Positions 9,283 through 18,562 of a stretch of DNA of 64,000 nucleotides are shown here, in pieces. Origin of the DNA: Chelativorans multitrophicus (lineage in GTDB: Bacteria > Pseudomonadota > Alphaproteobacteria > Rhizobiales > Rhizobiaceae); the NCBI RefSeq assembly GCF_011317445.1, contig NZ_JAAAPL010000001.1:1488001-1552000 (forward strand), in the 5' to 3' direction. The position numbers were made by a program, and so were the translations under genes. The notes below the pieces were generated by a model. That model was not told the origin of the DNA and made no database searches. It worked only from the letters and a program-made list of their open reading frames with translations. The stretch's first letter is position 1. Each line of letters starts with the position of its first letter.

Positions 9283-9789
9283 TTAGCCTCGCCCGAAGAA
9301 ATCGAGCTTGCCCAGCGGCACGCCCTTGTGCCGAAGAATCCCGTAGGCGGTGGTCACGTGGAAATAGAAGTTGGGCAACGCAAAGCTGAGCACATAATCC
9401 TTCCCCGTATAGGTTATCGAAGCATTTGGCGTCTTCAGCGTTACCTCGATGTTCTCGCCCGCATCCACTGAATGTGCCGGCACCTGCTTCAGGAAATCCA
9501 CGGTCTTGGCGATGCGCGCCTGCAGTTCATCAAAGCTCGCCTCGGTATCCGGCATCGAAACGGCCTCCACCTGAGCGACCCGGACCGCGGCGAATTTTGC
9601 CGTGTCGCTCGCCCGTTGAATCTGGGCGGTTAGCGGCGCCATGTCTGGAAAAAGCCTGGCATTGAGCAATTCCGAATGCGGAATGCCTTTCTCGTCGGCA
9701 AAGGCCCGCCCCTTGTCGAGGAATTTTGAAAAATGACCGAAGGTTTTGATGAAGACCGGGATGCTGACGTCATAAAGCGACACGGGCAT
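9283..9789 (-). CDS. DUF1993 family protein
   Basis: This 168-aa predicted helical cytoplasmic protein begins MPVSLYDVSIPVFIKTFGHFSKFLDKG and has the conserved FPDMAPLTAQIQRASDTAKF, a mid-region F-LKQVPAHS and the end block FALPNFYFHVTTAYGILRHKGVPLGKLDF. These match DUF1993, a DinB-like four-helix family of unknown biochemical role. It is a single gene; 185 bases separate it from the next minus-strand cluster, and the convergent transporter has its own terminator. Confidence 0.9.
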   Translation of the reverse strand: MPVSLYDVSIPVFIKTFGHFSKFLDKGRAFADEKGIPHSELLNARLFPDMAPLTAQIQRASDTAKFAAVRVAQVEAVSMPDTEASFDELQARIAKTVDFLKQVPAHSVDAGENIEVTLKTPNASITYTGKDYVLSFALPNFYFHVTTAYGILRHKGVPLGKLDFFGRG

Positions 9790-9974
9790 GTGATTTTACC
9801 TTAGCGGTTCGGGTGAATGCCGGCGGAGGCCGGCGTTTTCGGAAGTGCACCATATCCTGCCGCCGAGCGCAGTCAATTGCAGCGGCAGGTACTGCCAACA
9901 TCGCTGTCGGCACTATTTTCGGACGAGCAAAAGGGGCCTGGGAAGGTCCCTTTCTCAATCGGTTTCAGAATGGC

Positions 9975-10775
9975 TCAGCCGTTCGCCGCCTGTACGGCGC
10001 GTTTCGCCATCACGACGATGAGGTTGGCGCGATACTCGGCTGAGGCGTGGATGTCGGACATCAGCCCATCCGCGGATATCGTGATGCCGTCGAGGGCGGA
10101 AGGATCGAAAGAACGGGAAAGCGCATCCTCCATGGCGGTGGCGCGGAAGACGCCGTCCTCGCCCGCCCCCGTTACCGCAACGCGCACGCCTTCCGGACGG
10201 TTCGCCACGAAAACGCCGGTAAGCGCATAGCGCGAGGCCGGGTTCGGGAATTTGGCATAGCCCGCCTTCTCCGGCGCCGTGAACGACACCGCCGTCACGA
10301 TCTCATCCTCGTCCAGGGCCGTGCCAAAGAGGCCGGTGAAGAACTCGTCCGCAGCAAGGGCGCGCTTGCTGGTGTGGATCATGGCGTTGAGGGCCAGCAT
10401 TGCGGCCGGATAGTCGGCGGCGGGGTCGTTGTTGGCAATCGACCCGCCAATCGTCCCCATGTGCCGCACATGCGGGTCGCCGATATGAGAGGCAAGATGA
10501 CAGATGGCAGGGCAGACAGAGGCAAGGCCGGTATGTTCAGCCACCTCCGCATGGGTGGTGCCGGCGCCGATACGTACATCCCGGCCGTTCACTGTGATGC
10601 CCTTCATTTCGGCGATGTGCCTCAGATCGATGACATCGGAAGGCGCAGCCAACCGCTGTTTCATGGTGGGGATGAGGGTCTGGCCGCCGGCGAGGAACTT
10701 TCCGTCCTCGGCCTCGCCCAGCATCTTTACGGCCTCGGTGACCGAGGAGGGGCGATGGTAAGTGGTTTGGTACAT
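9975..10775 (-). CDS. Molybdenum hydroxylase, FAD-binding medium subunit (CoxM/CutM-like)
   Basis: This 266-aa protein has the FAD-binding motifs of the xanthine dehydrogenase/CO dehydrogenase medium subunit: FLAGGQTLIPTMKQRL near residue 28 and the TIGGSIANNDPAADYPAAMLAL block near residue 110. The C-terminal CO-dehydrogenase-type domain follows. It passes electrons from the 2Fe-2S subunit to an acceptor via FAD. It is the last gene of a three-gene cluster whose order, from the first transcribed gene, is small, large, medium. Substrate unknown. Confidence 0.92.
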   Translation of the reverse strand: MYQTTYHRPSSVTEAVKMLGEAEDGKFLAGGQTLIPTMKQRLAAPSDVIDLRHIAEMKGITVNGRDVRIGAGTTHAEVAEHTGLASVCPAICHLASHIGDPHVRHMGTIGGSIANNDPAADYPAAMLALNAMIHTSKRALAADEFFTGLFGTALDEDEIVTAVSFTAPEKAGYAKFPNPASRYALTGVFVANRPEGVRVAVTGAGEDGVFRATAMEDALSRSFDPSALDGITISADGLMSDIHASAEYRANLIVVMAKRAVQAANG

Positions 10776-10797
10776 TGGCTTCTCCTCTTTGCGCCGG

Positions 10798-13143
10798 TCA
10801 GTGCTTCCGGAGCGCCGTCCACACCCTTTGCGGCGTGGCCGGCATGGTCAGGTCGTTGTTGCCGATGGCATCCGTTATCGCATTGATCACGGCAGGCGGG
10901 GAGCCGATAGCGCCCGCCTCTCCACAGCCCTTGATGCCCAGTGGATTGCTCGGGCTTGGCGTGACGGTTGTCGAAACGAGGAAGGAGGGCACGTCACTCG
11001 CACGCGGCATGGTGTAGTCCATATAGGACGCCGTGACGAGCTGGCCGGAAGACGGTTCGTAAACGCAGCCTTCGAGCAGTGCCTGTCCCACGCCCTGCGT
11101 GATGCCGCCATGGACCTGCCCCTCAACGATAAGGGGATTGATGATGGTGCCGAAATCGTCCGCCGCAACGAACTGCACGATCTCCGTCACGCCCGTCTCG
11201 GGATCGACCTCCACCTCGCAGATATAGCAGCCCGCGGGGAAGGTGAAATTGGTCGGATCATAGAAGGAGGTCTCCTTCAGGCCCGGCTCCATGCCAGCCG
11301 GCAGGTTGTGCGCCGTATAGGCGGCGAGCGCCACCTGTAACCAGGGCAGGCTGCGGTCCGTGCCGGCCACCTTCACCTCGCCGTTCTCGATGACGATGTC
11401 GCCCTCGTCCGCCTCGAGCAGGTGGGCGGCGATCTTCTTCGCCTTTGCCTCCACCTTGTCCAGAGCCTTCACGATGGCCGATATGCCAACAGCCCCGGAG
11501 CGCGAGCCATAGGTGCCCATGCCCATCTGCACCTTGTCGGTATCGCCATGGACGACGGACACCGAATCAAGCGGCACGCCCAGCCTGTCCGCCACCACCT
11601 GGGCAAAGGTGGTCTCGTGGCCCTGGCCGTGGCTGTGCGAGCCAGTGAGCACCTCGATCGTGCCGGCGGCGTTCACGCGCACCTCAGCCGATTCCCAAAG
11701 CCCGATGCCAGCGCCAAGGCTGCCCACCGCCTGCGAGGGCGCAAGACCGCAGGCCTCGATGTAGCAGCTCATGCCGATGCCGCGCAGCTTGCCGCGCCGC
11801 TTCGCCTCCTCGCGGCGGGCGGGGAAGCCTGCATAATCGGCAGCTCGCATGGCAGCTTCGAGCGACGCCTCATAATCCCCGGCGTCATAATTCATGATCA
11901 CCGGCGTTTGATGCGGGAATTCGCGGATGAAATTCTTGCGGCGCAATTCCGCCGGCGAGACGCCAAGCTCGCGCGCGGCGGTCTCCATCACCCGCTCCAA
12001 AAGGTAAGTTGCCTCCGGCCGTCCCGCGCCGCGATAGGCGTCAACAGGTGCGGTGTTGGTGTAGACGGTGCGCACGTTGCAGTGAATATGCGGGATTTCG
12101 TACTGGCCGGAAAGCAAGGTGGCGTAGAGATAGGTAGGCACGCAGGAGGAGAAGAGCGACATATAGGCGCCGAGATTGGCAATGGTGTCGACCTTCAGGC
12201 CCACGATTCGGTTGTCCGCGTCGAAGCCCATCGAGACTTCCGTAACATGATCGCGTCCATGGGCATCACAGAGGAAGCTCTCCGTGCGGTCCGCCACCCA
12301 TTTCACCGGTACGCCGGTGCGTTTCGAAGCCCAGAGGCAGACGATCTCCTCCGGATAGATGTAGATCTTGGAGCCGAAACCGCCGCCCACATCCGGCGCG
12401 ATGACGCGCAGCTTGTTTTCCGGCGCGACATTGTAGAAGGCGCTCATGACGAGGCGGGCCAAATGCGGGTTCTGACTCGTTGTCCAGAGCGTGAAATGGT
12501 CCTCCGCCTTGTCATAATGCCCGAGAGCCGCGCGAGGCTCGATTGCGTTAGGAATGAGGCGGTTGTTGACGATCCGCATGCGGGTGACGTGGGCCGCGCC
12601 CGCAAGCGCCCGCTCAGCATCCGCGGAATCGCCGAGCTCCCAATCGAAGATGAGATTGTTCGGGGCTTCCGGATGGATTTGCGGCGCGCCTGCTTCCAGC
12701 GCCTTTTGCGCATCGGTGACGGCGGGAAGCTCGTCATAATCGACCGCTACCGCCTCCGCCGCGTCGCGGGCCTGTCCTCGCGTTTCGGCCACGACGATCG
12801 CGACAGCATCGCCCACATAGCGCACTTTATCGGTGGCGAGCGGCGACCAGGCTCCCATCTTCATGGGACTGCCATCCTTGGAGTGGATCATCCAGCCGCA
12901 AATGATATTGCCGATCCCGTCGCTCTTGAGCTCCGGCCCGGTGAGCACGCCAATCACGCCGGGCATAGCTTTTGCCGAGGCCGTATCGATTGCCTTTATC
13001 GTCGCGTGTGCGTGCGGGCTGCGCACAAAAACCGCATATTTCATGCCGGGGACGACCATGTCGTCCACGTAACGGCCGAGACCGGTGACGAACCGCTGGT
13101 CCTCCTTGCGCGTGACCCGCGCGCCGATGCCTTCGATGCCCAT
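10798..13143 (-). CDS. Molybdenum hydroxylase, molybdopterin-binding large subunit
   Basis: The 781-aa product begins [21 protein letters not shown], the canonical N-terminus of CoxL-like xanthine dehydrogenase family subunits. It has [11 protein letters not shown], the active-site loop [20 protein letters not shown], and [16 protein letters not shown]. True (form I) CO dehydrogenases carry AYRCSFR; AYRGAGR is the form II type, so CO is probably not the substrate. An aldehyde, aromatic or N-heterocycle is more likely. The ATG at 13143 has GGAGG nearby; the longer frame from 13212 has no such support. A dedicated XdhC/CoxF-type maturation gene is not seen in the window. Confidence 0.93.
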   Translation of the reverse strand: MGIEGIGARVTRKEDQRFVTGLGRYVDDMVVPGMKYAVFVRSPHAHATIKAIDTASAKAMPGVIGVLTGPELKSDGIGNIICGWMIHSKDGSPMKMGAWSPLATDKVRYVGDAVAIVVAETRGQARDAAEAVAVDYDELPAVTDAQKALEAGAPQIHPEAPNNLIFDWELGDSADAERALAGAAHVTRMRIVNNRLIPNAIEPRAALGHYDKAEDHFTLWTTSQNPHLARLVMSAFYNVAPENKLRVIAPDVGGGFGSKIYIYPEEIVCLWASKRTGVPVKWVADRTESFLCDAHGRDHVTEVSMGFDADNRIVGLKVDTIANLGAYMSLFSSCVPTYLYATLLSGQYEIPHIHCNVRTVYTNTAPVDAYRGAGRPEATYLLERVMETAARELGVSPAELRRKNFIREFPHQTPVIMNYDAGDYEASLEAAMRAADYAGFPARREEAKRRGKLRGIGMSCYIEACGLAPSQAVGSLGAGIGLWESAEVRVNAAGTIEVLTGSHSHGQGHETTFAQVVADRLGVPLDSVSVVHGDTDKVQMGMGTYGSRSGAVGISAIVKALDKVEAKAKKIAAHLLEADEGDIVIENGEVKVAGTDRSLPWLQVALAAYTAHNLPAGMEPGLKETSFYDPTNFTFPAGCYICEVEVDPETGVTEIVQFVAADDFGTIINPLIVEGQVHGGITQGVGQALLEGCVYEPSSGQLVTASYMDYTMPRASDVPSFLVSTTVTPSPSNPLGIKGCGEAGAIGSPPAVINAITDAIGNNDLTMPATPQRVWTALRKH

Positions 13144-13280
13144 GTTGCTCCTCCGTCGAAATGAGCGAATAGGGAACGCGTAAGAATGGCATCGCCACGC
13201 CTGCGCCGGCACTCAGGAGAGTTGCATCCTCAGCACATTTGCAGTCCCTATTCTAAATCCCCTCCTAGCTACTCGCTTTC

Positions 13281-13766
13281 CTACGCCGCTTGCGCCTTGC
13301 CGCTCATCTCTTCGGATGCGGCCATGATCGCCTTTACAATGTTGTGATAGCCGGTGCAGCGGCAGATATTGCCCTCCAGTTCCGCCCGCACGGTCTTCTC
13401 ATCGAGCCCTGCGGGATGACGGCGAATCATATCGACCGCGCTCATGACCATGCCTGGCGTGCAGAAGCCGCACTGCAGCCCGTGATGCTCCTTGAAAGCG
13501 GCCTGCACCGGGTGCAACTGCCCGTCTTTCGCAAGGCCCTCGATGGTGACAACCTCGCAGCCGGAAGCCTGGGCGGCCAGCATGGTGCAGGATTTTACCG
13601 CCTTGCCATCCACATGCACGACGCAGGCGCCGCACTGCGACGTGTCGCAGCCGACATGAGTGCCTGTAAGGCCTTGGCTCTCCCGCAGGAAATGGACGAG
13701 CAGCATCCTGTCCTCCACACTGCCCCGCACCTCGCGGCCATTGATCACCATCGATATATCAGCCAT
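13281..13766 (-). CDS. Molybdenum hydroxylase, 2Fe-2S small subunit (CoxS-like)
   Basis: This 161-aa protein has both 2Fe-2S clusters of the family. The plant-ferredoxin-type site is [16 protein letters not shown] with a later Cys in VKSCTMLA, and the C-terminal helical site is [12 protein letters not shown] with [11 protein letters not shown]. It relays electrons from the molybdenum centre to FAD. It is transcribed first in the cluster, 137 bases before the large-subunit ATG. Confidence 0.94.
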   Translation of the reverse strand: MADISMVINGREVRGSVEDRMLLVHFLRESQGLTGTHVGCDTSQCGACVVHVDGKAVKSCTMLAAQASGCEVVTIEGLAKDGQLHPVQAAFKEHHGLQCGFCTPGMVMSAVDMIRRHPAGLDEKTVRAELEGNICRCTGYHNIVKAIMAASEEMSGKAQAA

Positions 13767-13883
13767 GGCTTCCCTCCTAATTCGCGACCGGCACTCAAAG
13801 GCGCGTAATAGCGCCGAGCTTACCTCACAAGTTGCAGGAGTCCATAACCTCTAAGTCGGAGAGAGCACGCGGCAGGGAACGCG

Positions 13884-14846
13884 CTAAAACCTGAAGCGCA
13901 GGCCGACGCCTATATTCAACGCCTGCAGCGAAGCGCCTGCGCTATCTTGAAAGAGAGAGCTTTGGCCGGTGCGCGTGTCCAAAATGTGCGTGTTGCCTTC
14001 CATGCGGAAATATTTTTCGAAGCGTGCCGACAGGAATGCCTCGCCCTTGTCGGAAACAGGCACGCTCGCCCGCAGCTGCAGGGCCAGATAAGGACTTCGC
14101 TTGAACTCGTCCTTGAATTTGAGCGACCGCAGCCAGTGGTGATCCTTATCGCGCGGCCACAGGGTCACGCCGCCCAGTATGCCTGCATCGAAATGCACGC
14201 TGCCGATCTGGCGGGATGCGCCTAACCCTCCATAGAGCGCCGGCAGCCGCTGGCGATAGGTGATTACGGCCTGGCCGTCAGGAAAACTCAAACTATCCCC
14301 GCGAAACTCACCGTCTTCGGTCGTATAAACGAAGGAGCCGCCGTAGGAGCTTAACTGAAAATCAGTATATCGCAGCCCGCCGAGAATGTTCAGGGTCGTC
14401 CTATTGATCTGCCAGGCGGCATAGCTGGCCCCCAGGTCCAGCGCCACATAATGGTCAAGCTGCGTGTCCCAATGGACGGAACGGTGGGACCAGTCAGGAC
14501 TTGGCGTCAACCAGTCATAATCGGCCATGAAATTGCTGTGGTCGATCCCGACCGTTGCGGAGCCCGACAGCCGCCATCGCGGTGTCATGTTCATTTCCGC
14601 GCGGGCAGTTATGGTTGCCGCGGCATTGATGTCCCATATCAGCCTGCTTACTGTTCTGCCTTCCTCATAGACGTATTCGTTCGCCCTGGCTGTGAGGTAG
14701 CCAGCCTCAACAGAGAAACGGAACTGTTCGTTCTGCGCGAGAAACAAGCCCGAAAAAGTCACAGGGTCCGCAGCATGCGCAGTTCCGATGAACGGGAGGA
14801 TGCACAAGCCCAAGATGCCCGTGTGAAGCATTAAATGCTTTCTCAT
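13884..14846 (-). CDS. Omptin-family outer-membrane protease
   Basis: The 320-aa protein has a signal peptide (cleavage after GTAHA, residue 25) and ends in an aromatic-terminated strand (GVGLRFRF), as expected for an outer-membrane barrel. It matches the omptin core: MADYDW places Asp109 and Asp111 like OmpT Asp83/Asp85, DWSHRSVHWDTQL follows as in the family, and DKDHHW gives an Asp235-x-His237 pair like OmpT Asp210/His212. Omptins cleave peptides and proteins at basic residues on the cell surface. The ATG at 14846 is preceded by GGAGG. No operon partner is visible. Catalytic residues appear intact, so it is probably active; substrates are unknown. Confidence 0.85.
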   Translation of the reverse strand: MRKHLMLHTGILGLCILPFIGTAHAADPVTFSGLFLAQNEQFRFSVEAGYLTARANEYVYEEGRTVSRLIWDINAAATITARAEMNMTPRWRLSGSATVGIDHSNFMADYDWLTPSPDWSHRSVHWDTQLDHYVALDLGASYAAWQINRTTLNILGGLRYTDFQLSSYGGSFVYTTEDGEFRGDSLSFPDGQAVITYRQRLPALYGGLGASRQIGSVHFDAGILGGVTLWPRDKDHHWLRSLKFKDEFKRSPYLALQLRASVPVSDKGEAFLSARFEKYFRMEGNTHILDTRTGQSSLFQDSAGASLQALNIGVGLRFRF

Positions 14847-15178
14847 GAATCCTCCTTCGATCCATGCTGTGCGGCAGATCCGGAACTTCAGGAACCCGTC
14901 AGCGCGATATGCCGGTTCTAGTGATCCGCCTGTTTTATGCGCAAATAATGCATGTTCGGGGGCTGCCGGGCGCGATCGCCTCCCGGTTTGGAAGGATAGG
15001 AACAATCGCAAGATGCCATCATCATGCACCAGGTGCCCCCTGGACGGACGCGCGGCACAAGGCCATTGGAAAAGTGAAAAGCTCACATGGGTCCGGAACT
15101 TGGCTCTGCTCTTATCGGGCTCTTGATTATCGGGCACAATGCCTGTATCAGCCGGGCACCGATGGCCGGTTGGCCCGG
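14847..15178. other. Intergenic region between omptin gene and tRNA-Thr
   Basis: These 332 bases contain no supported gene. They should hold the omptin promoter (minus strand) and the tRNA promoter (plus strand). A possible tRNA promoter is TTGATT at 15123-15128, a 17-base spacer and TATCAG at 15146-15151. Confidence 0.5.
15123..15151 (+). promoter_or_regulatory. Candidate promoter of tRNA-Thr
   Basis: TTGATT and TATCAG with 17-base spacing lie 27 bases upstream of the tRNA. The -10 box matches only four of six consensus positions, so this is tentative. Confidence 0.35.
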
Positions 15179-15254
15179 GCCGCATTAGCTCAGTTGGTAG
15201 AGCACGTCATTCGTAATGATGGGGTCGCTGGTTCGAGTCCGGCATGCGGCACCA
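15179..15254 (+). tRNA. tRNA-Thr (anticodon CGT)
   Basis: The 76-nt cloverleaf has acceptor arms GCCGCAT/ATGCGGC, a D arm with AGTTGGTAGA, an anticodon stem CGTCA/TGATG around loop TTCGTAA (anticodon CGT), T arm GCTGG-TTCGAGT-CCGGC and an encoded CCA end. It reads ACG threonine codons. It lies next to the gentisate catabolic island, a typical position for island integration, but no integrase or repeated tRNA end was found. Confidence 0.97.
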
Positions 15255-15662
15255 CCTAACCACCAGTAGCCATACTGGCGGCAGACCTGCCTTGCAGCAT
15301 TTCTCCCAAAAAATTTATAAGAGCACGACGTGCCATTGTTATAGTCGATGCAACGCCATGTAGCTCTATGGCTAAACTACAGTAAAAATCACGAATTAGT
15401 TGAAATCTGCATGATCAGACGGATGTCATCCCCTTTTGTTTTTTAGAAGGAGGATGGCATGGAAACATACTAGGCGATTCAAACTACTTGCCCACAGACC
15501 ACGCTTGCCGGCCCTGGGGCGGCATCCTCCTTTTCAGCATATCCGGGCAGCGGCGGCGCGCTGGGCGGCGTAGCACGGATCAGCATGCCCGCTTTCAACG
15601 CAACCGCTGCCATGCAGCTTTGGGCACACAAAGCTGGCGACAGCTTCTCGCACACTTATCGG
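15255..15662. other. Intergenic region with hairpins between tRNA-Thr and fumarase
   Basis: These 408 bases hold no supported gene. CCAGTA-GCCA-TACTGG at 15263-15278 is a small hairpin just after the tRNA. The middle (about 15300-15480) is AT-rich compared with the rest of the window. AGAAGGAGG followed by ATG GAA ACA TAC TAG at 15446-15473 is a strong ribosome-binding site leading into only four codons. Confidence 0.5.
15615..15636 (-). terminator. Hairpin downstream of the gentisate operon
   Basis: CAGCTTTG-GGCACA-CAAAGCTG is a perfect 8-bp inverted repeat 26 bases past the fumarase stop. There is no T-run, so it may end transcription with Rho or protect the mRNA 3' end. Confidence 0.45.
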
Positions 15663-17171
15663 TTAAGAAGACCGGCTGGTTGACGTTCTACGCCACTGCG
15701 CGGGTCCTGTGTCGTGTATCGATGTACCCGCGGTGTCGACTGCGACGATGACGGGCAGGTCCTGGACTTCGAATTCGTGGATGGCTTCCATGCCGAGGTC
15801 CTCGAAGGCGACGACGCGGGCGTTGCGGATCGCGCGGGAGATGAGAACGGCTGCGCCGCCGACGGCGATGAGGTACGGGGCCTTGTGGCGAGCGATCGCT
15901 TCAATAACGTCTGGTCCACGCTCGGCCTTCCCAATCATCAGTCCGAGACCGGTTTGGGCAAGAAGACGGGGAGTGAATTTGTCCATTCGGGTGGAAGTGG
16001 TGGGTCCCGCCGGGCCGATGATCTCGCCCGGAGCGGGATCGACCGGACCGACATAATAGATCGCGCGGCCGCGCAAATCGACGGGCAGGGGATCGCCGCG
16101 ATCCAGCATTTCGTCGAGGCGCTTGTGGGCTGCATCACGGCCAGTCAGGATGCGGCCCGACAGAAGCAGGGTGTCGCCTGCTTTCCAACTCTGCTTCGCG
16201 GACTCGGTCAAGGTGTCGAGATTGATCCGCTGGACTCCGTCAACGGCGGGGGCGGTGATCTCCGGCCAAAGCGCAGGATCGGGCGGCGAGAGATCGAAGC
16301 CCTCGGTTGCCGAGATGCGGAAGCGGACCATTCGCGTTGCCACGCATTGCGGGATCAGCGCGACCGGCAGCGCAGAGGCATGCGTTGGCGCGGTCCGTAG
16401 CTTTACGTCGAGCACCGCGGTCAGCCCACCCAACCCCTGGGCACCAATGCCGAGTGCGTTGGCCCGGTCACAGACGCGGACGCGGAAGGCCTCCTCTTCG
16501 GTGTGGTTCGCCTTCTGTCGTAACCATGCCATGTTGGGCGCATCGTAAAGGCTCTCCTTGGCAAGCCGCATGGCCATGTCGGCGCTGCCGCCGACCCCGA
16601 TGCCCAGCATGCCCGGAGGGCACCAGCCGGCGCCCAAGCCGGGAAGCTGATCGATTACCCAGTCCTCGACGCTGTCTGAAGGCCTGAGTGTGGTGAAGCG
16701 GCTCTTGTTCTCCGAGCCGCCGCCCTTCGACATGAGGGCAATTTCGATACCGTCTCCGGGCACGATTTCCACGGTCAGCATGCCCGGGGTGTTGTCGCGG
16801 GTATTGCGGCGCGCGAACAGCGGGTCGGCGACGATGGAGGCCCTCAGCGGGTTGCGGTCATCGGCCCAGGCTAGCCGGATCGCTTCGTCGAGCAGGTTCT
16901 GAAGGCTGGAATCACCATCAAGCCGCACCCCCATGCCCACTTTCATATGCGCGTTGACAGTGCCGGTGTCCTGACAAATGGCACGTTGCCCGAGCGCGGC
17001 CATGCGCGAACTGATCAGGATCTGCTCGATTGCGGCGCGGGCGGGCAAGCTCTCCTCTTGTGCGTGGGCAGCCGCAAGGTGGCGGATGTACTCGGGCGGA
17101 TGGAAGACCGAGATGTACTGCAGCGCGGCGGCGATGTTAGTGACGATCGCTGCGTTGGAAATACGGGTCAT
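15663..17171 (-). CDS. fumA: Fumarate hydratase class I
   Basis: The 502-aa protein matches the oxygen-sensitive 4Fe-4S class I fumarases: ICQDTGTVNAHMKVG, NTRDNTPGMLTVEIVPGD, SKGGGSENKSRFTTLRPSD and GIGVGGSADMAMRLAKESL. The C-terminal beta domain has YYVGPVDPAPGEIIGPAGPTTSTRMDKF. It converts fumarate to malate. It is the last gene of the gentisate operon and its ATG overlaps the isomerase stop, so it likely serves to feed pathway fumarate into the citric acid cycle. The final 15 residues diverge from the usual ending. Confidence 0.94.
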   Translation of the reverse strand: MTRISNAAIVTNIAAALQYISVFHPPEYIRHLAAAHAQEESLPARAAIEQILISSRMAALGQRAICQDTGTVNAHMKVGMGVRLDGDSSLQNLLDEAIRLAWADDRNPLRASIVADPLFARRNTRDNTPGMLTVEIVPGDGIEIALMSKGGGSENKSRFTTLRPSDSVEDWVIDQLPGLGAGWCPPGMLGIGVGGSADMAMRLAKESLYDAPNMAWLRQKANHTEEEAFRVRVCDRANALGIGAQGLGGLTAVLDVKLRTAPTHASALPVALIPQCVATRMVRFRISATEGFDLSPPDPALWPEITAPAVDGVQRINLDTLTESAKQSWKAGDTLLLSGRILTGRDAAHKRLDEMLDRGDPLPVDLRGRAIYYVGPVDPAPGEIIGPAGPTTSTRMDKFTPRLLAQTGLGLMIGKAERGPDVIEAIARHKAPYLIAVGGAAVLISRAIRNARVVAFEDLGMEAIHEFEVQDLPVIVAVDTAGTSIHDTGPAQWRRTSTSRSS

Positions 17172-17812
17172 GCTTTGGCTGCGTCAGGCTGGCGGTCCGG
17201 ATGGGCAGCCTGCACCTCCGGCAGGGCCGTCATCGCCGCATGGGCGCGGGCGAGTGTCGGATAGTTATTCACATCGACACCCGCACGAGCCGCGTTGCCG
17301 ACTTGCGGGACGAGGCATATGTCGGCCATAGTCGGCGTGGCGCCGAAGAGGAACGGCCCCTGGCCACCGGCGCATTGCGCTTCGATCCCACGGAAGCCCT
17401 CGGCGACCCAGGTCCTCTCCCAAGCCTTCACGGCAGCTTCGTCGAGGCCGAGCTCTCCCTTTAAATATTCCAGCACCCGGCGGTTGTTCAAAGGGTGGAT
17501 ATCGCAGGCGACCAGTAGTGCAACCGAGCGAACCAGAGCCCGGTCGAGCGGGTCGGCGGGCAGCAGCGGCGGGGTGGGATACGTCTCGTCCAGCCAGTCG
17601 ATGATCGCGATGGATTGCGGAAGGATGGTCTCCCCCACGCCAAGAGCAGGAACAAGGCCTTGCGGATTGGCGGCACGGTAGGTCGCGCTCTTGTGCTCCT
17701 CACCGCGAATCCAAACACCGTGGCGGTCATAGGCTACGCCCTTCAAATTGAACGCGATCCGCACCCGCCAAGCCGCGGTCGAACGGAAGAAGTCGTAGAG
17801 AACGGGTTTCAT
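17168..17812 (-). CDS. Zeta-class GST-type isomerase, probable maleylpyruvate isomerase
   Basis: The 214-aa protein starts MKPVLYDFFRSTAAWRVRIAFNLKGV and has the family's ANPQGLVPALGVGETILPQSIAIIDWLDE and the C-terminal helix block GATPTMADICLVPQV. Homologs are named maleylacetoacetate isomerase (MaiA) or maleylpyruvate isomerase (NagL). Next to a gentisate dioxygenase the second is more likely: glutathione-dependent isomerisation of maleylpyruvate to fumarylpyruvate. Both ends overlap neighbours by four bases (ATGA), which indicates tight coupling. The enzyme class is clear; the exact substrate is inferred from context. Confidence 0.9.
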   Translation of the reverse strand: MKPVLYDFFRSTAAWRVRIAFNLKGVAYDRHGVWIRGEEHKSATYRAANPQGLVPALGVGETILPQSIAIIDWLDETYPTPPLLPADPLDRALVRSVALLVACDIHPLNNRRVLEYLKGELGLDEAAVKAWERTWVAEGFRGIEAQCAGGQGPFLFGATPTMADICLVPQVGNAARAGVDVNNYPTLARAHAAMTALPEVQAAHPDRQPDAAKA

Positions 17813-18507
17813 ATCGCGGGCCCGATCGTCGTGGTGAGGACGGGGAACCCTGCGATTCCGCCGGTCATGGTCTGCCCGGCAGTGACCGGCCCGATCCCGG
17901 CTGGTGTACCCGTCATAATGAGATCGCCCGGCTCCAGTCGCCAGAGGCGTGAGCAGGCGGCAACGATCTCGTCGAGCTTCCAGATCAATTGCGCCAAATC
18001 TCCCTCCTGCTTCCGCTCGCCGTCGACGTCGAGCCAGATTTCCCCGCTTTGAGGGTGGCCGATTTCTTCGCTGCGGAGGATCTCCGTCATTGGAGCGGAT
18101 GCGTCAAAGGCCTTGCCGGTGTCCCAGGGACGGCCATCGTCGCGCGCCTGCGTCTGTAGATCTCGCCGGGTCAGGTCATTACCCACGGCGTAGCCCATGA
18201 CATGAGAAAGGGCATCTTGCTCGGAGATGTTGGCGCCTGCCGTTCCGATGGCAGCGACCAGTGCGATTTCGTGCTGCAAGTTGCCTGTCGCGGCAGGATA
18301 AGGAATCGTGCTCCCGTTTTGCACCAGCGCATCGGATGGCTTGGTGAAGAAGAATGGCGGGTTGCGGTCCGGGTCGCGGCCCATCTCGCGCACATGTTCG
18401 GCGTAGTTCCGTCCGACACAAAAGATGCGGCGGACGGGGAAGCGCGCCGAAAGGCCACGCACGGGAAGGCTGGGCCGCTCAGGCGGTGTGAAGATATAGT
18501 TGGTCAT
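17809..18507 (-). CDS. FAH-family hydrolase, probable fumarylpyruvate hydrolase
   Basis: The 232-aa protein is a fumarylacetoacetate-hydrolase-fold enzyme: RIFCVGRNYAEHVREMG, FFFTKPSDALV, HEIALVAAIG and LDEIVAACSRLWRLEPGDLIMTGTPAGIGPV. Acidic metal ligands of the fold are present. It should cleave fumarylpyruvate to fumarate and pyruvate. The ATG at 18507 has AAGGA seven bases upstream; the frame extends eight codons further without support. It is followed by the isomerase with an ATGA overlap and preceded by a 55-base gap from gentisate dioxygenase. Confidence 0.91.
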   Translation of the reverse strand: MTNYIFTPPERPSLPVRGLSARFPVRRIFCVGRNYAEHVREMGRDPDRNPPFFFTKPSDALVQNGSTIPYPAATGNLQHEIALVAAIGTAGANISEQDALSHVMGYAVGNDLTRRDLQTQARDDGRPWDTGKAFDASAPMTEILRSEEIGHPQSGEIWLDVDGERKQEGDLAQLIWKLDEIVAACSRLWRLEPGDLIMTGTPAGIGPVTAGQTMTGGIAGFPVLTTTIGPAI

Positions 18508-18562
18508 ATCTGTATCCTTTGGAGCCAGCACCAGCCTGCCGACTGGTGGGGCTCAGATCTCG

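Noticed and set aside
11422-13164. 580-aa open frame on the plus strand under the molybdenum hydroxylase large subunit
   Set aside because: The minus-strand gene matches its family throughout; the plus frame is antisense shadow.
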